Assembly: GCA_017646885.1 (NCBI GenBank)
Contig: JAGCLR010000282.1
Span: 1-10,013, forward strand
Direction of reading: 5' to 3'
Source: Methanobrevibacter sp.
Lineage (GTDB): Archaea > Methanobacteriota > Methanobacteria > Methanobacteriales > Methanobacteriaceae
DNA length: 10,013 nucleotides
In this document: positions 6,073 to 10,013 of the stretch, piece by piece
Layout: every line of letters begins with the position of its first letter
How positions within the stretch are numbered: position 1 is the first letter of the stretch
The notes under the pieces: generated by a model
The model's database searches: none
What the model saw: only the letters and a program-made list of their open reading frames with translations
What the model was told of the DNA's origin: nothing
Made by a program: the position numbers and the translations under genes

Positions 6073-7875
6073 ATGGATAACATGAATACAAATATGCTTA
6101 ATTTGATAGCAAGTTTTAAAAAGACTGGTCAATCAAATGAGGTTATTAAGCAATCATTGTGGCAGATGGGTATGATTCCAGAAGTAATTGATTCACATTT
6201 GGAGTATTTTGATAAACATTCTTCTGCGATTAATAAAGAGAACAATATAGTAAAAGAAAATAAAGATATGAAATTAACTTTGGAAAAATTGCACACAAGT
6301 GCAGATAAGGTAATTGCTACTCTTGAATCTATGAAAAATGATAGAACATTTGGTTATTCTGCAAATACTGCAAAAATGATTATTGAAAATTGTTTGAAGC
6401 AGTTGATGATTAACAAGGATGACGAAATGGTTCTTCAGGAAAAGATCAAGATGGGATATAAAATTGACGACACTTTGGTTAATCCAGTTGTGAAGTATAC
6501 TGTCGCAGAAGGAATGCACGCTGCTTTAGTTGAATTCGATTGGTTGCAGCCTGTATCTGATTTAAGAACAATTATTGCCGAATCATTTGTAGGTGATAAG
6601 TGGAGTTATGTTGCTGCTAAATTCGCAAATTCGCTTGCAGGCAAAACAGACAATCTTGCATATGAAAACCTTTATGAGAGTCTTGTTGATGTTCTTATTG
6701 ATGAGGAAAATGTAAGACTTGCTCTTAAGGAGGTTCTTTTGGAGAATGTTTGGAATAAAGGTGCTAAAGAAATTCTCGGTGCCATTGTTGCAGAAGAGAA
6801 AGCGGAACAGGGTAAAGTTGATGAGAGAATTTATGAGAATTCTAACTGTTCTATTAGAAAGAATATTTCACCTTGTATCATTGATGGTGAGAATAAAGTA
6901 TTCTGCTTACACGGAAAGAACTATATCTATAATGGTAAGTCTGTAATGGAGGCTGCTGTTTCAGATCGCAGATATATCAATGTATTGGAAGGTCTTGCAT
7001 TGCTTAACTATGATGCAGATAAAGATAGATTGGTTTACTATGGTAAGAAAGATATGATGCTTGAATATAACTGCGGAACAGATAAACTTTCAATGACAGG
7101 TATTGAGGATCTTTCTGAAAAGTCTCTTCTTGATATTCACGAGTCATTAAGAACTTCTGGTATGTTTGATAGAGAGAACATTGCTGATTGTGAGAAACTT
7201 GTTAAGTTCTATGAAAGTAAAGATCTTCTTAGAGATATGGATATTGTTACTACAATCCAGAATAACAAGATTGCAGGTTTGTTTGTAAGCGCAATCAATG
7301 TAACTGAAGGTATCTATGTAAATAAAGTAAATCTTCCTTTCGGCATTAATGAAATGACATTCTGCAAGACTGCAAAGGACGCTTGTAAGGAAATTAAAGA
7401 CTTTATGAAATATGATGCAACTACAATCTTTGAGGCAAAACTTAAGGAAGAGGGCGATAAGGCTGCTATTATAGAATCAAAGAGAAATGAAATCAAGGAT
7501 ACGCTTGCTTTCTTATCTGAAAAAAGAGCACAACTTGTTGCCGCTATTCAGGAGACAGATAATAATGAACAGTTAAAGTCTGCCCGTGCACTTGTTGAAA
7601 GCGAAATTCGCAAGTTTGAAAAGATGTTGCAGGAATCTTATCTTGAGTCACCTGCTTGCCCAGAGGTATTGAAATATGATCGCGAGGAGATGATTAAGAA
7701 TGGATATACTGAAGTTACTATCGCAACACCTGTTGAGGGAGTTGAAAAAGACGAGAAAGTTCTCGTTAGTGCAACTGAATATGGTCAACTTGATGACGAT
7801 GCGTTGATTACAGTTTTTAAATCAGATGGTAAGAATATTATGATTCCTAAAATGAATTTGAAAGTTGAGATTTAA
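6073..7875 (+). CDS. large unknown protein, probable virion or scaffold-related protein
   Basis: The product is 600 residues and I do not recognise the family. Residues ~8-44 (LIASFKKTGQSNEVIKQSLW, then MGMIPEVIDSHLEYF) look like a small three-helix unit of the UBA/CUE kind. A helical region with coiled-coil character follows to about 110. The middle (~130-450) is mixed and globular, with NCSIRKNISPCIIDGENKVF and YIYNGKSVMEAAV stretches. Residues ~453-522 form a long charged coiled coil (FEAKLKEEGDKAAIIESKR onward), and the last ~75 residues look beta-rich. There is no membrane segment. It is alone between a late promoter and a strong terminator, a one-gene late unit, which fits an abundant structural component. 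GAG and GGT codons are commoner than in adjoining genes. It does not carry the targeting tag. No enzymatic motif was seen. Confidence 0.85.
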   Translation: MDNMNTNMLNLIASFKKTGQSNEVIKQSLWQMGMIPEVIDSHLEYFDKHSSAINKENNIVKENKDMKLTLEKLHTSADKVIATLESMKNDRTFGYSANTAKMIIENCLKQLMINKDDEMVLQEKIKMGYKIDDTLVNPVVKYTVAEGMHAALVEFDWLQPVSDLRTIIAESFVGDKWSYVAAKFANSLAGKTDNLAYENLYESLVDVLIDEENVRLALKEVLLENVWNKGAKEILGAIVAEEKAEQGKVDERIYENSNCSIRKNISPCIIDGENKVFCLHGKNYIYNGKSVMEAAVSDRRYINVLEGLALLNYDADKDRLVYYGKKDMMLEYNCGTDKLSMTGIEDLSEKSLLDIHESLRTSGMFDRENIADCEKLVKFYESKDLLRDMDIVTTIQNNKIAGLFVSAINVTEGIYVNKVNLPFGINEMTFCKTAKDACKEIKDFMKYDATTIFEAKLKEEGDKAAIIESKRNEIKDTLAFLSEKRAQLVAAIQETDNNEQLKSARALVESEIRKFEKMLQESYLESPACPEVLKYDREEMIKNGYTEVTIATPVEGVEKDEKVLVSATEYGQLDDDALITVFKSDGKNIMIPKMNLKVEI

Positions 7876-7905
7876 TAAAAACAAACACAATACATATATG
7901 TGTAG

Positions 7906-7940
7906 AAAGTGGAGAATGATTAGTCATTTTCCACTTTTGT
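7906..7940 (+). terminator. strong intrinsic terminator
   Basis: AAAGTGGAGAATGA (7906-7919) pairs with TCATTTTCCACTTT (7924-7937) around a TTAG loop. The stem is 14 pairs with a single G-U. It is followed by TGTTAT, with T-rich sequence overlapping the base of the stem. It lies 30 bases after the stop of the 600-residue gene and separates it from the sigma-factor gene. Confidence 0.85.
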
Positions 7941-7953
7941 TATATTTAATGTA

Positions 7954-7970
7954 TATAAATAAAAATATAC
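7954..7970 (+). promoter_or_regulatory. T4-late-like promoter ahead of the sigma-factor gene
   Basis: TATAAATA at 7954-7961 matches the T4 late core exactly, followed by AAAATATAC, and lies 38 bases before the ATG at 7992. It is the only copy with the T4 first base (T rather than C) and lacks the TC before the core. It could therefore be a late promoter, making the sigma gene self-amplifying, or an unrelated AT-rich early or middle promoter. Confidence 0.5.
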
Positions 7971-7991
7971 AATGACATATAATATTGTAAG

Positions 7992-8381
7992 ATGGGAAGA
8001 ACAAAAGGTAGTGGTAAAAAGAAAAACTATTTAGATAATGAAGAATTAAAAGCAGAAATGCTCAACTGTAAAGAGAGTAAAATAGTATCCGATAAACTTG
8101 CGAGGATGTTTCAACTAATAGTGGATAATGTTGCAAGAAGTTTTTATTGGGCAAATCCAGACGACGGCGAAGATTGTAAAGCAAATGCTGTGTATGAACT
8201 ATGTAAGAATTTTTGGAAGTATGAACCAGAAAACGGAAACGCATTTGCATTTTGCTCGCAGATAGCATATTTTGGAATTGCTGGAACATGGCGAATATTA
8301 AAACCTAAAAAATATGATGGTACAATTTCTCTAACTTGTTTTGATGTGAATAATAACAATTTTGATATGTATAATATTTAA
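7992..8381 (+). CDS. gp55-like sigma factor for late transcription
   Basis: The product is 129 residues. Blocks align by eye with T4 gp55: NYLDNEELKAEMLNCKE (12-28) against NYVNNKELLQAIIDWKT; DKLARMFQLIVDNVARSFYW (34-53) against the LAIMLIAEGLSKRFNF helix; and DCKANAVYELCKNFWKYEPE (61-80) plus the NAFAFCSQIAYFGIAG helix (83-98) against the MIADGIEASIKGLHNFDE ... NPHAYITQACFNAF segment, the part related to sigma region 2. gp55 binds host RNA polymerase core and recognises the late TATAAATA element; in T4 its C-terminus also contacts the sliding clamp through a short hydrophobic motif (SLDFLYE). This version is shorter than T4's 185 residues and basic at the N-terminus (MGRTKGSGKKK). It ends NNNFDMYNI, which might be a reduced clamp-binding tail (inference). 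The abundant CATAAATA sites nearby support the role. Confidence 0.75.
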   Translation: MGRTKGSGKKKNYLDNEELKAEMLNCKESKIVSDKLARMFQLIVDNVARSFYWANPDDGEDCKANAVYELCKNFWKYEPENGNAFAFCSQIAYFGIAGTWRILKPKKYDGTISLTCFDVNNNNFDMYNI

Positions 8382-8384
8382 TCT

Positions 8385-8402
8385 CATAAATACTATTATA
8401 TA
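8385..8402 (+). promoter_or_regulatory. T4-type late promoter, closest match to the extended T4 consensus
   Basis: CATAAATACTATTATATA matches the extended T4 late consensus TATAAATACTATT at 12 of 13 positions, differing only in the first base. It lies three bases after the stop of the sigma-factor gene and 34 bases before the ATG at 8419. No hairpin precedes it. Confidence 0.8.
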
Positions 8403-8418
8403 AATAAAGGCATATATT

Positions 8419-8451
8419 ATGATTAAGAAATTTGAAGAATTTGTCAATGAA
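8419..8451 (+). repeat. DNA encoding the N-terminal tag, repeated at 9039-9071 and 3676-3708
   Basis: The first 33 bases of this gene recur at 9039-9071: the first 18 are identical (ATGATTAAGAAATTTGAA), then related with mostly silent changes. A more divergent copy opens the gene at 3676. Similarity stops at the end of the tag, so an N-terminal module appears to have been placed on unrelated proteins, or strongly conserved while the rest diverged. Confidence 0.7.
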
Positions 8452-8952
8452 ATGTATTCTCCAACTTCTTTTAAAAGAGGCGTATTTGATTTTATTGATT
8501 ATTTGGAAAGTGTGGGTATGACAGATGATAATATTCGTGCAGAAATATATGATATTGCAATGAATAATCGTAATTTTTATTATACACCAGAAGAAACAGA
8601 AAATATCTTGAAGAGATTACCAGGATGCGACTCTATTGAAGGTATTATCGATGCAGTTAAGACCGTATTTTTTGGAACAGATGAAGACTTTAAAAATTGG
8701 TGTGGTGATGCAAAATGTCCTGTTGTTAGAGGAGTTAATGGTAAGTTACTAACAGGTGTTGTTTTTTATAGTGAAACTTTGAATGCATACGCCGCTGATT
8801 TAAACGATTTTGAAGAAACCTTGTATGAGATGGCTGCCGAAAAGGGTATTGTCGACGACGACCAAACAGATTGGGTGGATAACTATTGGGATAATACTGA
8901 CGATGGTTATGAAGTCGATTTGGATAAAGAATTTGGTTGGAGAGAAGAATAA
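8419..8952 (+). CDS. protein with capsid-targeting-like N-terminus, function unknown
   Basis: The product is 177 residues. It starts MIKKFEEFVNEM, fitting the T4 internal-protein targeting pattern, with a predicted cut after Glu11. After the tag come a helical region (FKRGVFDFIDYLESVGMTDD), TPEETENILKRLPGCDS, and a part containing DFKNWCGDAKCPVVRGVNGK with two cysteines five residues apart. The tail is very acidic (VDDDQTDWVDNYWDNTDDGY). I do not recognise the family. It forms a one-gene unit between the late promoter at 8385 and the terminator at 8971. Its first 18 bases are identical to those of the gene at 9039, although the rest of the two proteins is unrelated by eye. A capsid-internal or injected protein is the best guess, resting on the tag. 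Confidence 0.85.
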   Translation: MIKKFEEFVNEMYSPTSFKRGVFDFIDYLESVGMTDDNIRAEIYDIAMNNRNFYYTPEETENILKRLPGCDSIEGIIDAVKTVFFGTDEDFKNWCGDAKCPVVRGVNGKLLTGVVFYSETLNAYAADLNDFEETLYEMAAEKGIVDDDQTDWVDNYWDNTDDGYEVDLDKEFGWREE

Positions 8953-8970
8953 TAATTATTTTTTATAGTT

Positions 8971-9003
8971 AAACTGATAGCAACCGCTGTCAGTTTTTTT
9001 TTT
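8971..9003 (+). terminator. intrinsic terminator abutting a late promoter
   Basis: AAACTGATAGC (8971-8981) pairs with GCTGTCAGTTT (8986-8996) around AACC, with one T-G mismatch pair, followed by a T-run to 9003. The next base is the C of CATAAATA. The hairpin core CTGATAGC-NNNN-GCTGTCAG is repeated at 9483-9502. Confidence 0.9.
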
Positions 9004-9020
9004 CATAAATATAATATATA
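9004..9020 (+). promoter_or_regulatory. T4-type late promoter
   Basis: CATAAATATAATATATA is identical to the copies at 2231 and 6042. It follows the terminator T-run with no gap and lies 35 bases before the ATG at 9039. Confidence 0.8.
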
Positions 9021-9038
9021 CAAATACAAAAATATAAT

Positions 9039-9404
9039 ATGATTAAGAAATTTGAAAATTTCGTAAATGAGGGTTTCCTCGATAATGTTTTAGCAGGTAT
9101 AGATGCTGGTATTAGTGGATATAAAGCAAATAGACGAGCAGAACAAGCAGCAGAGGCTGAATTGGAAGATATAATGAGAGGAGAGTCTAAAGTAAATGTA
9201 GAAACACAGATGAGTGTTCTATTGAACCGTCTTTTGATGAGAGTTGTTACATTGGCTAGGAATTTCGAAAATGATGGAAAGCATAATACAGAAGGATATA
9301 TTTCTCAAAAACTCGATAGCATGGAGGAAATAATGAAAAAATTGAGAAAGTTGTCTAAATCAATTGAATTAGATTGGGACTGGGATACAAAATTGGAAAA
9401 TTAA
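9039..9404 (+). CDS. small helical protein with capsid-targeting-like N-terminus
   Basis: The product is 121 residues. It begins MIKKFENFVNEG, sharing its first six codons exactly with the gene at 8419, with a predicted prohead-protease-like cut after Glu11. The mature part would be almost all helical: a small-residue stretch (FLDNVLAGIDAGISGYKANR), an Ala/Glu-rich helix (AEQAAEAELEDIM), and a leucine-rich helical region (MSVLLNRLLMRVVTLARNF), ending in a charged helix and a WDWD motif. The LAGIDAGISG part is mildly hydrophobic but too short and broken for a clear membrane segment. Size and helical content are like T4 internal proteins, but the sequence is not recognisably related beyond the tag. 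It forms a one-gene unit between its own late promoter and terminator, immediately upstream of the terminase. Confidence 0.85.
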   Translation: MIKKFENFVNEGFLDNVLAGIDAGISGYKANRRAEQAAEAELEDIMRGESKVNVETQMSVLLNRLLMRVVTLARNFENDGKHNTEGYISQKLDSMEEIMKKLRKLSKSIELDWDWDTKLEN

Positions 9405-9479
9405 ACATAAGTTCAAGTTTTAATAAATGAACCTATTGAAAAATTTGTTTTTATACATTAAAATATATTAAACAATTTT

Positions 9480-9510
9480 AACCTGATAGCGATTGCTGTC
9501 AGGTTTTTTT
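9480..9510 (+). terminator. intrinsic terminator abutting a late promoter, sister of the one at 8971
   Basis: AACCTGATAGC (9480-9490) pairs with GCTGTCAGGTT (9495-9505) around GATT, with the same T-G pair as in the 8971 hairpin, and then T to 9510. CATAAATA begins at 9511. The 75 bases between the preceding stop and this hairpin are AT-rich and hold nothing else I can support. Confidence 0.9.
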
Positions 9511-9527
9511 CATAAATAATTTATATA
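9511..9527 (+). promoter_or_regulatory. T4-type late promoter for the terminase
   Basis: CATAAATAATTTATATA has the invariant core and a slightly different AT tail. It lies 35 bases before the ATG at 9546, the same spacing as at 9004/9039, and directly follows the terminator T-run. Confidence 0.75.
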
Positions 9528-9545
9528 CTTAATTTTCAATTGATT

Positions 9546-10013
9546 ATGGCTAAACAAACGAAAGATAGTGCTTATTGGACTTCTAAACGAGTTGATGCTT
9601 GGATGAAAGATTATGCTAATGGACATATCCGAAAGGATAATCCTTGGGCGGATGGTATGATAGGAATTAGAAAACCTGACTTGCTTTTTGAATATACATC
9701 AGAAGAAATTCAAGAGGTTACTAAATGTGCCCAAGATATTATATATTTCGCTAATAACTACTGCTATTGTATGCAAGGCGGTAAAGGTTATCAACCTTTG
9801 ACATTGAGAGACTATCAAGAAGATATGTTAAGAAACTATTCAAAAAATAGGTTCAACATAACCCTTAGTGCACGACAATCTGGTAAAACAGTTACTGCTG
9901 CGGTATTCTTGATACATAGTGCTATTTTTAATTATGATAAAAATATCGGTATTGCTGCAAACAAGCAAGCGACAGCAATTGAAATTGTTGATAAGATTAA
10001 AGAAATTATGGAC
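9546..10013 (+). CDS. terminase large subunit, gp17-like, N-terminal part (runs off the window)
   Basis: The first 156 residues are present and the gene is open to the window edge. The large terminase is the ATP-driven motor that packages DNA through the portal and cuts concatemers with its C-terminal nuclease. Visible here are a helical N-terminus, an adenine-binding region with LRDYQEDMLRNY (87-98), and the Walker A loop SARQSGKT (108-115). The sequence TVTAAVFLIHSAIF then DKNIGIAANK (131-140) matches T4 gp17, where SRQLGKT is followed by a similar IFLAHFV ... VGILAHK arrangement. As in T4 and other large terminases, the P-loop lies within the first third of the usual ~550-610-residue protein. 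Walker B, the coupling motif and the nuclease domain would be downstream of the window. No small terminase is visible upstream. The start ATG follows a late promoter at the standard spacing. Confidence 0.93.
   Translation, partial: MAKQTKDSAYWTSKRVDAWMKDYANGHIRKDNPWADGMIGIRKPDLLFEYTSEEIQEVTKCAQDIIYFANNYCYCMQGGKGYQPLTLRDYQEDMLRNYSKNRFNITLSARQSGKTVTAAVFLIHSAIFNYDKNIGIAANKQATAIEIVDKIKEIMD

Noticed and set aside
6073..7875. Identification of the 600-residue protein as the prohead scaffold (gp22-like)
   Set aside because: It is far larger than T4 gp22, has a globular middle and is not next to portal, protease or capsid genes in this window, so the name is not supported.
7972..8034. 20-codon ORF starting ATGACATATAAT ahead of the sigma-factor gene
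   Set aside because: It overlaps the sigma gene in another frame, has no recognisable content and is short enough to be chance. A leader-peptide role is not supported.
9411..9432. GTTCA ... TGAAC inverted repeat after the gene at 9039
   Set aside because: A five-pair stem with a 12-base loop and no T-run is expected by chance in this AT-rich spacer. The real terminator is at 9480.
1..10013. tRNA genes, CRISPR arrays, insertion sequences, attachment sites
   Set aside because: I looked for cloverleaf-like GC-rich segments, regularly spaced direct repeats, transposase motifs and terminal inverted repeats, and saw none. The only repeated elements are the promoters, the hairpin pair and the tag-coding DNA.

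Overview
This window looks like part of the late (virion) region of a T4-like, contractile-tailed phage genome. Every gene I accept lies on the + strand, the DNA is strongly AT-rich, and genes are packed with short gaps or overlaps. Four T4 hallmarks point this way: (i) the N-terminal part of a large terminase (gp17-like, Walker A ARQSGKT) at the right edge; (ii) a protein whose blocks match T4 gp15, the tail sheath stabiliser/completion protein; (iii) a short protein resembling T4 gp55, the sigma factor for late genes; (iv) repeated T4-late-type promoters (CATAAATA plus an AT-rich tail) placed 22-38 bases ahead of most starts. Starts lack convincing Shine-Dalgarno sequences and sit in AT-rich leaders, which suggests a Bacteroidota host. 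That host call is inference.

Layout: 1-90 is the C-terminal end of an unknown gene. 141-935 encodes an unknown helical protein. 1006-2184 encodes a multi-repeat S1-type RNA-binding protein. A perfect-palindrome terminator and late promoter (2204-2247) then drive an apparent operon of three genes: a short acidic protein with a capsid-targeting-like N-terminus (2260-2757), the gp15-like protein (2760-3683) and another targeting-like protein (3676-4209). 4251-6038 encodes a polynucleotide ligase-like nucleotidyltransferase domain fused to a very acidic coiled-coil tail. 6073-7875 encodes a 600-residue unknown protein. After a strong terminator come the gp55-like sigma factor (7992-8381), two monocistronic targeting-like genes (8419-8952, 9039-9404) and the terminase (9546 to the edge). 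No stretch over 300 bases lacks a gene.

How it fits together: the gp55-like protein is a natural candidate to read the CATAAATA promoters, which head most of the transcription units. Four proteins share an N-terminus of the form K-x-F-x-[EN]-F-[VI]-x-E, resembling the T4 internal-protein capsid-targeting sequence that the prohead protease removes after Glu. They are therefore candidate internal head proteins delivered with the DNA. The S1-like protein may help translate leaders without Shine-Dalgarno sites. The most interesting points are the targeting-tag family, terminators fused directly to late promoters (with a duplicated terminator/promoter cassette), the variant sigma/promoter pair, and the acidic-tailed ligase-like protein under late control.
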